NCBI GenBank assembly: GCA_023838465.1
Contig: JAIVEQ010000025.1
Span: 1-60,228 of the forward strand
Source of the DNA: Candidatus Thiodiazotropha sp.
GTDB taxonomy: Bacteria; Pseudomonadota; Gammaproteobacteria; Chromatiales; Chromatiaceae
Direction of reading: 5' to 3'
DNA length: 60,228 bases
Below are positions 50,812 to 60,228 of the stretch, piece after piece. Within the stretch, counting starts at the first letter, position 1. Every line of letters begins with the position of its first letter. The translations under genes were made by a program, and so were the position numbers. Under the pieces are notes generated by a model. It saw only the letters and a list, made by a program, of their open reading frames with translations. It was not told the origin of the DNA and ran no database searches.

Positions 50812-52809
50812 ATGAGTGAAACCCTATTAACCATTGCCAACCTCAAGACCCGTCTGGGAGATGCACAACATCCGATAAGGGTGGTGGATGGTGTTGATAT
50901 TACTATCAACAAAGGTGAGACCTTTGCTCTGTTAGGTGAATCGGGTTGTGGCAAGTCGATGACTGCCCTGTCCATGATGCGCCTTTTACCGCCTTCAGGA
51001 CGTGTTATCAAGGGTCGAGTTGAGTTTGCCGGGATCAATCTGCTGAGCCTCTCCGAACGGGAGATGCGAGGTGTTCGTGGCGGCAGTATGGGCATGATTT
51101 TTCAGGAGCCGATGACATCCCTTAATCCGGTGCTCAGGATTGGTGAGCAGATCGCTGAGTCTGTTCGTCTGCATGACAAGCAATTAAGAGGGGCTGTTGA
51201 TGATCGGGTAGTGGCGTTACTGGATGCAGTGGGTATACCTGATCCGACAAGACGAGCAAGGGAGTATCCACACCAACTCTCTGGTGGCATGAAACAGCGC
51301 GTGATGATTGCGATGGCATTGGCTGGTCGTCCTAAATTATTAATCGCAGATGAACCGACAACAGCACTGGATGTCACTATTCAGGCCCAGGTACTGAAGC
51401 TGTTAAAAGGATTACAGCAGGAGACCGACATGGCCATCCTGTTGATCACTCACGATCTTGGTGTTGTGGCGGAAACGGCTGATCGTCTGGCGGTGATGTA
51501 TGCAGGTCAGATTGTTGAGACAGCTGAAGTAGATGGATTTTTTAAGGGCCCTAAACACCCCTATAGCCGGAAACTTTTTGATTCACTGCCGGATAGTCGG
51601 AAGCGCGATGAGAAATTAGCTGTTATTGAGGGCTCGGTACCTTCATTGGACAGTTATTTTAAGGGTTGTCGATTTACCGGACGATGCGATGTAAGTAGTG
51701 ACCGTTGTCATCGTGAAATACCTAAGTGGCGTCAATTGGATGAGCAAACCGGTGTGCGTTGCCTGCTTTATGCTTACGATGCCATGCTACCAGGAGAGAA
51801 AAAAGAGCAGGATACCGTGCTGCATTCACCACGTCGATTGACGCAAGAAAATCTCTTGAATGTGCAGAATTTGAAGGTTCATTTTCCGATTCAAAAAGGT
51901 ATTTTTAAGCGAGTAGTGGGCTATGTGCGTGCTGTTGATGGTATTGATTTATCTATACCCAAAGGCACTACTTTGGCTTTGGTAGGAGAGTCGGGTTGTG
52001 GAAAAACCACTGTTGGTAAGGGAATCCTGCAGCTGATACGGCCTACTGATGGTAGGGTACAACTCGAAGAAGATGAGCTCACTCTACTCAAGGGAGAGGC
52101 ATTGCGTCGCCGAAGGGCTGATATGCAGATCATCTTTCAGGATCCTATGTCTTCCATGAATCCTCGTATGTTGGTAGGTAACATCATTGCTGAGGGTATG
52201 CAGGCACAAAGGATGTATAACCGCCAACAGCGAGAGAACCGTGTTAGTGAACTGCTCCAGCAGGTGGGACTGTCAGCCGATGCAGCAAAGCGTTATCCCC
52301 ATGAATTTTCCGGTGGCCAACGTCAACGTATCTGTGTAGCGCGGGCATTGGCAGTCGAACCTCGCCTGATAGTCTGCGATGAACCTACCAGTGCATTGGA
52401 TGTGTCTGTTCAAGCACAAATACTCAACCTTTTGAAACAGTTGCAAAACGAACTCGATCTCTCCTATCTCTTTATCACTCACAATATCTCAGTGGTATCC
52501 TATTTGGCCGACCAGGTAGCAGTCATGTACCTTGGTCGGATTGTTGAGAAGGGCAATGTGGATGAGGTTTTAAAAAATCCAGCACACCCTTACACCCAAG
52601 CACTACTCTCTGCTGTACCTGTCCCCGATCCAAATCATCAAAGCAGTATCATACAATTGGAAGGGGATATGCCCTCGCCTGCCAATCCGCCCAGTGGTTG
52701 TCATTTTCATCCTCGCTGCCCTGCAGCCAAGAAAAACTGTGCAACCGAATATCCCCATGAGACGCAGTTAAGTGACTCACATCATGTGAACTGCTGGCTG
52801 GTTACATAG
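50812..52809 (+). CDS. fused double ATPase of the oligopeptide-type ABC transporter (YejF type)
   Basis: The 665-aa protein has two nucleotide-binding domains. The first has Walker A GESGCGKSM, signature LSGGMKQR and Walker B LLIADEPTTALD. The second has GESGCGKTT, FSGGQRQR and IVCDEPTSALD. Each ends in an oligopeptide/dipeptide C-terminal Cys cluster (for example CRFTGRCDVSSDRC and CHFHPRCPAAKKNC) that may bind an iron-sulfur cluster. Such fusions are typical of YejF. It starts 11 bp after permease 2 and closes the four-gene operon. Confidence 0.93.
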   Translation: MSETLLTIANLKTRLGDAQHPIRVVDGVDITINKGETFALLGESGCGKSMTALSMMRLLPPSGRVIKGRVEFAGINLLSLSEREMRGVRGGSMGMIFQEPMTSLNPVLRIGEQIAESVRLHDKQLRGAVDDRVVALLDAVGIPDPTRRAREYPHQLSGGMKQRVMIAMALAGRPKLLIADEPTTALDVTIQAQVLKLLKGLQQETDMAILLITHDLGVVAETADRLAVMYAGQIVETAEVDGFFKGPKHPYSRKLFDSLPDSRKRDEKLAVIEGSVPSLDSYFKGCRFTGRCDVSSDRCHREIPKWRQLDEQTGVRCLLYAYDAMLPGEKKEQDTVLHSPRRLTQENLLNVQNLKVHFPIQKGIFKRVVGYVRAVDGIDLSIPKGTTLALVGESGCGKTTVGKGILQLIRPTDGRVQLEEDELTLLKGEALRRRRADMQIIFQDPMSSMNPRMLVGNIIAEGMQAQRMYNRQQRENRVSELLQQVGLSADAAKRYPHEFSGGQRQRICVARALAVEPRLIVCDEPTSALDVSVQAQILNLLKQLQNELDLSYLFITHNISVVSYLADQVAVMYLGRIVEKGNVDEVLKNPAHPYTQALLSAVPVPDPNHQSSIIQLEGDMPSPANPPSGCHFHPRCPAAKKNCATEYPHETQLSDSHHVNCWLVT

Positions 52810-52814
52810 TCTCG

Positions 52815-52855
52815 CTTTATTGAAATAATTTGTTAGTAGTTTTTATTCAATAAAG
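52815..52855 (+). terminator. weak hairpin after the ABC operon
   Basis: CTTTATTGAA and TTCAATAAAG pair across 21 bases. It is AT-rich and no long T-run follows, so it is a weak candidate. Confidence 0.4.
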
Positions 52856-52927
52856 TTTCGTTGTCATTGTGACGATGAGTGCTTTGAAGGAGAGTCGCAT
52901 TCTTACACAGTTCCAAGGGGTTAGATC

Positions 52928-53791
52928 ATGAGAAAATTCAATATCCTTTTATCATTTTTAATGATAATGCTTATTATTACGGGTGATGTTCTGGCTGTTA
53001 CTGCCAGTGAGTACGCCATCGTAATTAATCTTTCAGGGCGGCAAAGGATGCTGACTCAAAAGATGTCGAAGGAGATGCTGTTAATCGCAAATAAGGTTGA
53101 TGTAGCAGGCAACAGAGCGAACCTGGAAAAAACAGCTAAGCTATTTGATTCGACATTGAAGGGGTTACGTGATGGCAATGCCGAAATGGGCTTGCCTGCA
53201 ACAGAGGGAAAACTGCTTCTGAAGCAGTTAGCCAAGGTTTCAAAGCTGTGGGATGAATTTCATGGCTTAGTGTCACCGGTGATTTCTGGAGGCGATGTTG
53301 ATATTACAAAAGTAGCAGAACTCAATCTTCCATTGCTTAAGAATATGAATACAGCTGTTCGCCTTTATGAGAAAGAGGCAAAGAAAGCAACCGGTAAAAG
53401 TGCTGGTGTTGTGATTAATTTGGCTGGAAAGCAACGCATGCTGACTCAGAAGATGTCAAAAGAGATGTCGCTTGTCGCACTTGATCATCAAGCAGACAAT
53501 AATAAATCCAATCTTCGTAGTACCGCCTCATTGTTTGACCGTACCCTGAAAGGATTACTTGATGGCGATACAGACCTGGAACTCCCTGGTACAAAGGATG
53601 CGGCAATACGTACTCAATTAGATGTGGTTGGACAGCTTTGGAAGAGTTTCAAGCCACTCGTAGAGAGGGCGTCAGGTATTGATGCAAAAGGCGTTACAAA
53701 AGACGACCTTGTACAAATGTCGAAGCAAAATCTTCCACTGCTTAAAGAGATGAATAAAGCAGTCAAAATGTATGAACAACTCGAACAGTAG
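52928..53791 (+). CDS. secreted protein with two PilJ-type sensor domains
   Basis: The 287-aa product has an N-terminal signal peptide or anchor ([18 protein letters not shown]). Two copies of a PilJ N-terminal type helical domain follow, about residues 30-145 and 155-285. Each starts with an [18 protein letters not shown] motif. There is no membrane segment between them and no signalling domain. The gene is 32 bp before a methyl-accepting chemotaxis protein, which suggests that it gathers a signal for that receptor in the periplasm. Confidence 0.8.
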   Translation: MRKFNILLSFLMIMLIITGDVLAVTASEYAIVINLSGRQRMLTQKMSKEMLLIANKVDVAGNRANLEKTAKLFDSTLKGLRDGNAEMGLPATEGKLLLKQLAKVSKLWDEFHGLVSPVISGGDVDITKVAELNLPLLKNMNTAVRLYEKEAKKATGKSAGVVINLAGKQRMLTQKMSKEMSLVALDHQADNNKSNLRSTASLFDRTLKGLLDGDTDLELPGTKDAAIRTQLDVVGQLWKSFKPLVERASGIDAKGVTKDDLVQMSKQNLPLLKEMNKAVKMYEQLEQ

Positions 53792-53823
53792 TTGTCACAG
53801 TCTCGCATAGAGGTGACTTAATT

Positions 53824-55518
53824 ATGTCAGTCTCATCCTGGTATGTTGCAACCGTTAGTCTTTTTTTCGAACGGTTTAAAATTCGCACGTTAGTGTTTAT
53901 GGGCATGGCATTTTTCATTGCCCTGATGCTATTCACTACACTATTTGCCCTTTTTCAACTGGGGCATACCATGGATGATCTCTCTAAAGCAGCAGGACAG
54001 GCCGCAGATATACGCACTGTCGTTAAGGAGGTTGAGCAAGGTTCCAAGCAAGCTTCTTCATCAGCTTCCAAACTCAGCGAAGAGATGAATCAGAAGCTCG
54101 TTAAAATGCTTAAAACCAATGTCTCTGACATGGGTATGATTCAGTCGGCATTTGAAAAGATGGTTAAAAATCTCAATACTTTGATTGAAAGTGAGGAGGA
54201 AGATCCCACCACGCTGATGTTGGAAATTGAAGATATTTATGAGCAGTTAAGGAAAGAATCCCTACCCCGTGTTCGTAGTATTGTCAGTGAGTTTGAGAAG
54301 GCCGCAGTAGAGGGAGAGCGTGAGGCAAAGGTAACGAAAGAATTGCAGTCATTTGCAGAAACATTTAAGGAGAAATCTGTCAAGGCAGCAGGGGCATCGG
54401 CTGTTATCGAGCAAGATTCTGCTTTATCGGTACAGAGAGCAGAAGAGAGTATGCAGCTGTTACTGATCATTATTGTCGTATCAGTTATTTTTGTTTTTAT
54501 TACTTCATTCAATACCTATTTGGTCATCAATCGCCCGATCTCATTGATGCGTGAGAGAATAAAAGATATTGCTGAAGGGGAGGGGGATTTAACCAAGCGA
54601 CTCAATGAAGATGCAAGTAATGAATTGGGCGAACTCTCTCACTGGTTTAATGTGTTTATGGATAAATTGCAGTCATTGGTTGGAAATGTCAAAGATTCAA
54701 CCGGAAAAATGACGAATGCAGCTTCTCAGATGCTTGAGATGACCCAACAATCCAGCTCTGGTGTGCTTCACCAAAAAACGAAGACGGAAGAGATTGTACA
54801 CGCCATGCAGAATCTATCCGTCACGGTTGATGGTGTGGCAGATAGTGCTGCAGAAGCGGACCAGGCTACGGAATCTGCAGAAAAAGAGTCTGTTAAGGGT
54901 AGTGAGGATCTGCGTAAGACCATCAGCAGTATTACTTCTCTGGCGGAGGAGATCGATACTGCTGCAAGTATTATCAATGGTTTCCAAAAGGATAGCGAAG
55001 ATATCGGTGGCGTATTGGATGTCATTAAAGGCATCGCTGAGCAGACCAATCTGCTGGCACTCAATGCAGCCATTGAAGCCGCACGGGCAGGTGAGCAGGG
55101 CAGGGGATTTGCTGTTGTAGCTGATGAAGTGAGAACGCTTGCTACACGTACCCAGGAATCGACCCAGGAGATTCAAGCAATAATCACCCGATTACAATCG
55201 GGGGCCGAGCAAGCTGTCAATGCCATGAATACAGGTCGAACGCGTGGTCACGAGACAGCAGAACAGGCAAAGCAGGCCGGTGTGTCGTTGGAGTCGATCA
55301 CACAAGCTGTGGATGAAATATCAGCAATAAACTCCAAAATTACGGATGCAACAGGTGACCAGCGAAAGGTTGCCTCTGATGTCAATGAAGGGATAAATAC
55401 CATCAGTCAGGTTTCAGAGCAGACTGCAGCCAGGGCGGAACAGACCTCCCAACAAGGAAAGGTTGTATCCCAGTTGGCACATGAACTACACGACTCTGTG
55501 AAGCAGTTCAAGGTCTGA
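53824..55518 (+). CDS. methyl-accepting chemotaxis protein
   Basis: The 564-aa receptor has helices at about residues 25-45 and 210-232 that bracket a helical periplasmic domain of 165 residues. A HAMP domain ([21 protein letters not shown]) follows. The cytoplasmic signalling domain has the conserved hairpin [19 protein letters not shown]. It would control CheA. The small PilJ-domain protein upstream is a probable partner. Confidence 0.93.
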   Translation: MSVSSWYVATVSLFFERFKIRTLVFMGMAFFIALMLFTTLFALFQLGHTMDDLSKAAGQAADIRTVVKEVEQGSKQASSSASKLSEEMNQKLVKMLKTNVSDMGMIQSAFEKMVKNLNTLIESEEEDPTTLMLEIEDIYEQLRKESLPRVRSIVSEFEKAAVEGEREAKVTKELQSFAETFKEKSVKAAGASAVIEQDSALSVQRAEESMQLLLIIIVVSVIFVFITSFNTYLVINRPISLMRERIKDIAEGEGDLTKRLNEDASNELGELSHWFNVFMDKLQSLVGNVKDSTGKMTNAASQMLEMTQQSSSGVLHQKTKTEEIVHAMQNLSVTVDGVADSAAEADQATESAEKESVKGSEDLRKTISSITSLAEEIDTAASIINGFQKDSEDIGGVLDVIKGIAEQTNLLALNAAIEAARAGEQGRGFAVVADEVRTLATRTQESTQEIQAIITRLQSGAEQAVNAMNTGRTRGHETAEQAKQAGVSLESITQAVDEISAINSKITDATGDQRKVASDVNEGINTISQVSEQTAARAEQTSQQGKVVSQLAHELHDSVKQFKV

Positions 55519-55544
55519 GGCTGTTGTTGATTTCCTACCAAAGA

Positions 55545-55573
55545 CCAAGGCGATAATCATATCGCCTTGGTTT
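55545..55573 (+). terminator. terminator after the chemotaxis receptor gene
   Basis: A stem of ten or eleven base pairs (CCAAGGCGAT/ATCGCCTTGG) around a short loop is followed by TTT. It begins 26 bp after the stop codon. Confidence 0.65.
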
Positions 55574-55922
55574 AAACTATCTGAGCATGGACGAATACCC
55601 CTTGGTATCTTTTATATGGGTCTATCCGTCTATTACAATTCCCCGATATCTGTGACTATGCGACAGATTGCTATACTTTCCTCTATATTGTTATTGAAGC
55701 GTGCTTTGTTTGCTGTCTAAGTCAAAATAGTAGAAAATCCCTGCTGTGACCCGCTTTTTCGGATTTGTTATACCCCTGCCAAGGTAGGCAACACTATAGA
55801 ACTATCTCTCTTTATCGTTTTGTAAAGGTTGTGGTCTGAGCCCGTATTGAAACGAATCGATACCTTCCTATCCTAATTCTTATTGCAGAGGCCATTTTTT
55901 AGACAAGCATTGGCACTAAGCA
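55574..55922. other. 349-bp gap, upstream part of a decayed GGDEF gene
   Basis: No intact frame is present. It probably contains the eroded N-terminal part of the diguanylate cyclase pseudogene that follows. Confidence 0.35.
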
Positions 55923-56374
55923 ATGACAACTCGTCTGGAACAGGTGGTATCACAAACAGGGCGTGGAGCGAATAGCTTCTGCACCATCCTGCTGGATACT
56001 GACCATTTCAAGATGGTCAATGACAATTATGGACCACGATGTGGGTGACCAGGTGTTGAGGCATTGTGTTGAGCCGTTGCGAAAGTGTATTCGAGAATCG
56101 GATGAGCTAGGTCGTTGGGGTGGGGAGGAGTTCCTGATTCTATCCCTTGACACAGAACTTGCAGAAGCTGTAAAGCTGTCACAATGATTATGTGATGAGC
56201 TATCTGTTACTTCTGTGGTCCAACAAAATCATGAGATTAGTGTAACGGCCAGTTTTGGTGTCGCCCAATATCAATCCGGAGGCCCTTGCCTATTGTCTAA
56301 AGCGTGCTGATGACGCCCTCTATGCAGCCAAAGCAAAAGGCCGTAACTGTGTGGTTGTTGCTGAACAGGATTGA
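55923..56374 (+). pseudogene. frameshifted GGDEF (diguanylate cyclase) remnant
   Basis: Pieces of a GGDEF domain appear in successive frames. From the ATG at 55923 one reads LDTDHFKMVNDNYG, then a shift near 56038 gives VGDQVLRHCVEPLR and RWGGEEFLIL, the active-site motif in GGEEF form. After TGA at 56185 the frames continue with VTASFGVAQY and LKRADDALYAAKAKGRN to 56374. At least two frameshifts are required, so it cannot make c-di-GMP. Confidence 0.8.
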
Positions 56375-56450
56375 TTGGTCTGAAAATATCTTTTTTAGAC
56401 CAGCCTGAAAGTTATAGAATTAAGCCAATAACACAGAAAAAGGAAAATAA

Positions 56451-57494
56451 ATGAATCTTTCCTGGAACAGAGTCTTCAGTAGGTTGCTACAAGGATCGGT
56501 CATGGTCCTACTGATTGTACCTTGCAGATTAGTAGCCGCAGAGGGGTTCTCATTGCCGGTTGAAACTGCCAAGGTTGTTCGGGATACCCTGGTCAATAGT
56601 GTACAGGCTGTAGGGACATTACGTGCCAATGAGTCGGTTGTGATCAGACCTGAAATCGAGGGGCGTATCACTAAAATCAACTTTTCTGAGGGTGGTGCAA
56701 TCAAACAGGGAGAACTGCTGATCGCCCTCGATGATTCGATCTATGCGGCAGAACTCAGACAATCAGAAGCACGCTTGGCTTTAGGTCGTTCAAACTACAA
56801 ACGGGCGACAACCCTGAAGAAACAGGGTTATGGCAGTGAGCAGGATCGCGATCAAACAGCTTCTGAACTCCAGGTCAATCAAGCTGAGGTGGTACTGGCA
56901 AAAGCAAGACTTGAGAAGACCCGCATCATGGCTCCCTTTGACGGACTATTGGGTCTGCGTCTGGTGAGTGTCGGTGATTATCTGAAGACCGGACAGGATA
57001 TCGTAACATTGCTTGATCTGAGTCTTCTAAAAGTTGATTTTCGTCTTCCTGAAACCATCTTGGCTGATGTAAAGGTGGGGCAGGAGATTGAAGTGATGCT
57101 GGATGCCTTTCCAGGTCAGGGTTTTAATGGCAAAGTCTATGCTATCGATCCACAGATCGATCTGAATGGTCGTAGTCTGCTGGTGCGTGCCAAGATTCCG
57201 AATCGGAACAACAAGCTATATGCCGGACAGTTTGCCCGTGTAATGCTGATCCTTTCCCGTCAGGAAAATAGTCTGTTTATACCTGAAGCCGCTTTGATGC
57301 CACAGGGAGATCAGCAATTTGTCTATAAGCTGGTAGATGGCAAGGTTGTCTGGACAGAAGTTTGGGCCGGTAAGCGTCAGGGTAGACGGGTACAGATCGT
57401 GAAGGGTCTGAGTGAACAAGATGAGGTCGTTACTGCCGGACATCTGAAACTGCAGGATGGCATGGGTGTAGCACCCGTACCAGTCAAGGAATAA
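56451..57494 (+). CDS. RND efflux periplasmic adaptor
   Basis: The 347-aa membrane-fusion protein links the RND pump to the outer membrane. A signal peptide (residues 1-30) precedes the lipoyl-like halves (VIRPEIEGRITKINFSEGGAIKQGELLIALD and the matching half after the hairpin), an alpha-hairpin (residues 100-150) and a beta-barrel. It lies 2 bp from the pump gene and is its co-expressed partner. Substrates are not shown. Confidence 0.92.
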   Translation: MNLSWNRVFSRLLQGSVMVLLIVPCRLVAAEGFSLPVETAKVVRDTLVNSVQAVGTLRANESVVIRPEIEGRITKINFSEGGAIKQGELLIALDDSIYAAELRQSEARLALGRSNYKRATTLKKQGYGSEQDRDQTASELQVNQAEVVLAKARLEKTRIMAPFDGLLGLRLVSVGDYLKTGQDIVTLLDLSLLKVDFRLPETILADVKVGQEIEVMLDAFPGQGFNGKVYAIDPQIDLNGRSLLVRAKIPNRNNKLYAGQFARVMLILSRQENSLFIPEAALMPQGDQQFVYKLVDGKVVWTEVWAGKRQGRRVQIVKGLSEQDEVVTAGHLKLQDGMGVAPVPVKE

Positions 57495-57496
57495 GC

Positions 57497-60157
57497 ATGG
57501 TCATCACCGATACCAGTATTCGTCGTCCTGTTTTGGCGACGGTGATGAATCTGTTGCTGATACTCATCGGTGTTATCTCCTACGACCGACTCACGGTGCG
57601 GGAGTATCCCAATATCGATCTGCCTGTGGTGACGGTTGAGACTACCTATCCAGGTGCCAGTGCCAGCATTATGGAGAGTCAGGTTACCAGTACTCTGGAG
57701 GACTCTCTGGCCGGCATTGAGGGGATCGACTTCATGACCTCTATCAGCCGTTCTGAAGTCAGCCAGATTACCATCACTTTTAAGCTAGATCGGGATGCCG
57801 ACAATGCAGCGAATGATGTCCGTGATCGGGTAGGTCGGGTACGGGGTGCGCTACCGGATGATGTGGAGGAGCCGGTAGTAGCGAAAGTGGAAGCCGATGC
57901 CCAGCCGATTATCTGGTTGGCAATGTCCAGCGATCGCCATAACAAGCTGGAGATCTCCGAAGTGGCCGATCAGATCGTACGTGATCGCCTGCAAACCATC
58001 AATGGCGTTGCCAGTGTTGAGATCTTTGGTGAACGACGCTATGCAATGCGCATCTGGCTCGATCCTGTGCGTCTGGCAGCCATCAATCTGACAACACAGG
58101 ATGTGGAAAACGCCTTGCGTGGACAGAACCTCGAGGTACCATCCGGTCGTATCGAGAGTGTGGATCGTGAGTTCACTGTCTTGGCACAGACCGATCTGCA
58201 GACTCCACAGGAGTTCGGTGACATTATCCTGCGTGATATAGATGGCTACCTGGTACGGCTGCGGGATGTTGCGCGAATTGAATTGGGGCCAGAGGATGAG
58301 CGCGTGGTCACCCGCTACAAAGGTGAGACAGCGGTAGCCTTGGGTGTGGTCAAACAATCTGTTGCCAATCCATTGGAGATCTCCCAGGGAATCAGTGATC
58401 TGTTGCCAACACTGATCGAAGCGATTCCGAATGGTATGACCATTGAAGTCGCGTATGACTCGTCGATCTTCATTGAACGCTCCATTGAGGGTGTATTCAC
58501 GACCATCTTCGAAGCGGTAGCACTGGTTATCCTGGTTATCTTCCTGTTCTTGCGCTCAGTGCGTGCGACGCTTATTCCAATGGTGACTATTCCGGTCTCC
58601 CTGATTGGTGTGTTTGCCATGATGTATGCCTTGGGGTACTCCATCAATGTCTTGACACTGCTGGCCATGGTATTGGCGGTAGGCTTGGTGGTCGACGATG
58701 CAATCGTTGTGCTGGAAAACATTCATCGCTATATCGAGAAAGGATTGGATCCGATCAAAGCAGCCATCAAGGGGAGTAGTGAAATCGCCTTTGCGGTCAT
58801 TGCCATGACGCTGACACTGGTTGCGGTATTTGCGCCGATCTCATTCTCCCTGGGTCGGACCGGCAAACTGTTTACCGAGTTCGCCTTGACACTTGCCGGT
58901 GCAGTGCTGGTTTCCGGTTTCACTGCCTTGACGCTTTCTACCATGATGTCGTCAAGGCTGCTCCGACATCAACAGCAACACAACTGGTTTTACGATGTGG
59001 GTGAACGGGTGCTTTCTGGGATGATCAGTGGCTACCAGGGGGTGCTTGGATTTACCCTTAAACTACGCTGGTTGATCCTGTTCTTAGCGGTTGGTGTCGG
59101 TGCCGGTTGCTACCTGCTCTATAGCGGATTGCAGCAGGAGCTGGCCCCCATCGAGGATAGGAGTTTTTTTATGACCTGGGGCATGGCGCCGCAGGGTTCT
59201 ACCGTTGATTACACCAATCACTACTCACGCCAGATGGAGGCGATCACTGCCACTGTGCCAGAGGTAAACACGACCTTTACAGTGGTAGGTTTTCCTGTGG
59301 TAACCGAGACGCTGGCCTTCAGTAACATGAAGTTCTGGGAGGAGAGGGATCGTCCTGCAAAAGATATTACCAGTGAGCTGACCCCCAAGCTTTATGGGGG
59401 TGTGACCGGCCTGATGGGCGTAGCGATAAATCCTCCACCATTAGGTCAAAGTCCGATCAATAAAAACCTGGAAGTGGTTATCCAAACCACCGGCAGTTAT
59501 AAGGAACTGGACGGCCTGGTACAGAAGGTGATGGCTCGCGCCCGAGAGAACCAGGCGCTGGTATTCCTTGATAATGACCTGAAACTCAATAAACCTGAGT
59601 TAAAGGTAAACGTTAATCGTGACAAAGCAGCTGCCACGGATGTGAGCATTGACACCGTTGGCAGGACCCTGGAAACCATGCTGGGTGGTCGGAAAGTAAC
59701 GCGCTTCAAGCGAGGTGCCGAGCAGTACGATGTGATTGTCCAGATGGAGGATGAAGACCGACGTGATCCCAATGATCTAAATAATATCTATGTACGCGGT
59801 CGTGGTGGCGAGATGATTCAGCTGGCCAATCTGGTTTCGATGGAGGAAGGCGTAGCACCCAAAGAGTTAAACCATTTCGATAAACTGCGAGCCGCAGTTA
59901 TCTCTGCTAACCTAGCCCCTGGCTACAGCCTGGGTGAAGCCATCAGTTTTATGGAACAACAGGTGGAAGAGGTGGAAGAGGTGGCAGAGGGCAAGGTACA
60001 GCTGCGATATAAAGGTGAGACTCGGGAATTCAAAGAGAGCGGCGACACCATGATGTTCGCTTTTATCCTGGCGCTTGGTTTTATCTATCTGGTATTAGCG
60101 GCGCAGTTCGAAAGTTTTATCGATCCATTTATTAGGCTACGTGAATTCAACTTGTAA
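57497..60157 (+). CDS. RND efflux pump, C-terminally truncated by an IS30-like insertion
   Basis: This AcrB/MexF-type inner-membrane pump exports drugs or other compounds by proton exchange. The frame begins MVITDTSIRRPVLATVMNLLL. The proton-relay aspartates lie in VGLVVDDAIVVLENI. Family members have about 1020-1050 residues, but this one stops at 886. After the TM8 motif YLVLAAQFESFIDPFI the frame enters an IS30-like end and stops. Helices 9-12 are missing, so the pump should be non-functional unless the rest is fused elsewhere. The junction is near 60136. Confidence 0.9.
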   Translation: MVITDTSIRRPVLATVMNLLLILIGVISYDRLTVREYPNIDLPVVTVETTYPGASASIMESQVTSTLEDSLAGIEGIDFMTSISRSEVSQITITFKLDRDADNAANDVRDRVGRVRGALPDDVEEPVVAKVEADAQPIIWLAMSSDRHNKLEISEVADQIVRDRLQTINGVASVEIFGERRYAMRIWLDPVRLAAINLTTQDVENALRGQNLEVPSGRIESVDREFTVLAQTDLQTPQEFGDIILRDIDGYLVRLRDVARIELGPEDERVVTRYKGETAVALGVVKQSVANPLEISQGISDLLPTLIEAIPNGMTIEVAYDSSIFIERSIEGVFTTIFEAVALVILVIFLFLRSVRATLIPMVTIPVSLIGVFAMMYALGYSINVLTLLAMVLAVGLVVDDAIVVLENIHRYIEKGLDPIKAAIKGSSEIAFAVIAMTLTLVAVFAPISFSLGRTGKLFTEFALTLAGAVLVSGFTALTLSTMMSSRLLRHQQQHNWFYDVGERVLSGMISGYQGVLGFTLKLRWLILFLAVGVGAGCYLLYSGLQQELAPIEDRSFFMTWGMAPQGSTVDYTNHYSRQMEAITATVPEVNTTFTVVGFPVVTETLAFSNMKFWEERDRPAKDITSELTPKLYGGVTGLMGVAINPPPLGQSPINKNLEVVIQTTGSYKELDGLVQKVMARARENQALVFLDNDLKLNKPELKVNVNRDKAAATDVSIDTVGRTLETMLGGRKVTRFKRGAEQYDVIVQMEDEDRRDPNDLNNIYVRGRGGEMIQLANLVSMEEGVAPKELNHFDKLRAAVISANLAPGYSLGEAISFMEQQVEEVEEVAEGKVQLRYKGETREFKESGDTMMFAFILALGFIYLVLAAQFESFIDPFIRLREFNL

Positions 60158-60228
60158 GTGCAACTCTAGTTTGACGAATAGAGGGTAAGCTGCGGTAGCA
60201 TCAAAGCTTTCTCTATCCGGCAAGAAAG
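60137..60228 (+). mobile_element. 5' end of an IS30-family insertion sequence
   Basis: The sequence attcaacttgtaagtgcaac (60145-60164) matches the reverse complement of 65-84 at 18 of 20 positions. This is the terminal repeat of the same family, with the element continuing to the right of the window. It interrupts the RND pump gene. The two edges together suggest same-orientation copies flanking the window. Confidence 0.65.

Overview
This window is a piece of a gammaproteobacterial chromosome, inferred from gene content and order: trigger factor, clpP, clpX, lon and hupB followed by tRNA genes and ppiD, plus parC, uppP, yaaA and rmuC. An octaheme HAO-like cytochrome, an RND pump, PilJ-type sensors and giant RTX proteins fit a marine or symbiotic sulfur-oxidising lineage of the Chromatiales/Sedimenticola/Thiodiazotropha kind. 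The lineage is an inference, not a proof.

Layout. Positions 1-90 are the 3' end of an IS30-family element: the transposase C-terminus and its terminal repeat. It abuts a decayed lipase-RTX gene (about 91-1735). Next come a 202-aa membrane protein and, overlapping its stop codon, a giant lipase-RTX gene (2517-13035, about 3411 aa when repaired). A 283-bp element splits that gene. metG follows on the minus strand, then an octaheme HAO-like cytochrome gene (16000-17725, minus) split by a second, identical copy of the 283-bp element. Positions 18190-19238 hold an IS21-type terminus remnant and a small integron-type array with three attC-like sites, a dead membrane-protein cassette and a VOC cassette, without an integrase. 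From 19.5 to 35.7 kb lie ordinary genes: lipoproteins, a YiiX-like amidase, uppP-galE, tatD-yaaA, xthA, a Mut7-C protein, mtaB, rmuC, a thioesterase and parC. From 36.2 to 46 kb runs the conserved proteostasis block with three tRNAs, ending in ppiD and, convergently, fabI. A four-gene oligopeptide-type ABC transporter (46.1-52.8 kb), a PilJ-domain protein with an MCP (52.9-55.5 kb), a broken GGDEF gene, and an RND adaptor-pump pair (56.4-60.1 kb) complete the window. The pump gene is cut by a second IS30-like end at the right edge.

The main discovery is the 283-bp element. The two copies look identical base for base. Each sits exactly inside a coding sequence with no target duplication, and removing either one restores a perfect reading frame. 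One copy is sense and the other antisense to its host gene. A paralogue 2.6 kb upstream preserves the unoccupied site. The element has no gene of its own but is rich in nested stems, including a subterminal 11-bp perfect hairpin. It looks like a recently active non-autonomous mobile element, perhaps of the IS200/IS605 type and possibly carrying a structured RNA. Together with two IS30 ends, an IS21 remnant, attC sites and several pseudogenes, it marks the first 20 kb as accessory and unstable, in contrast to the stable 20-56 kb part.
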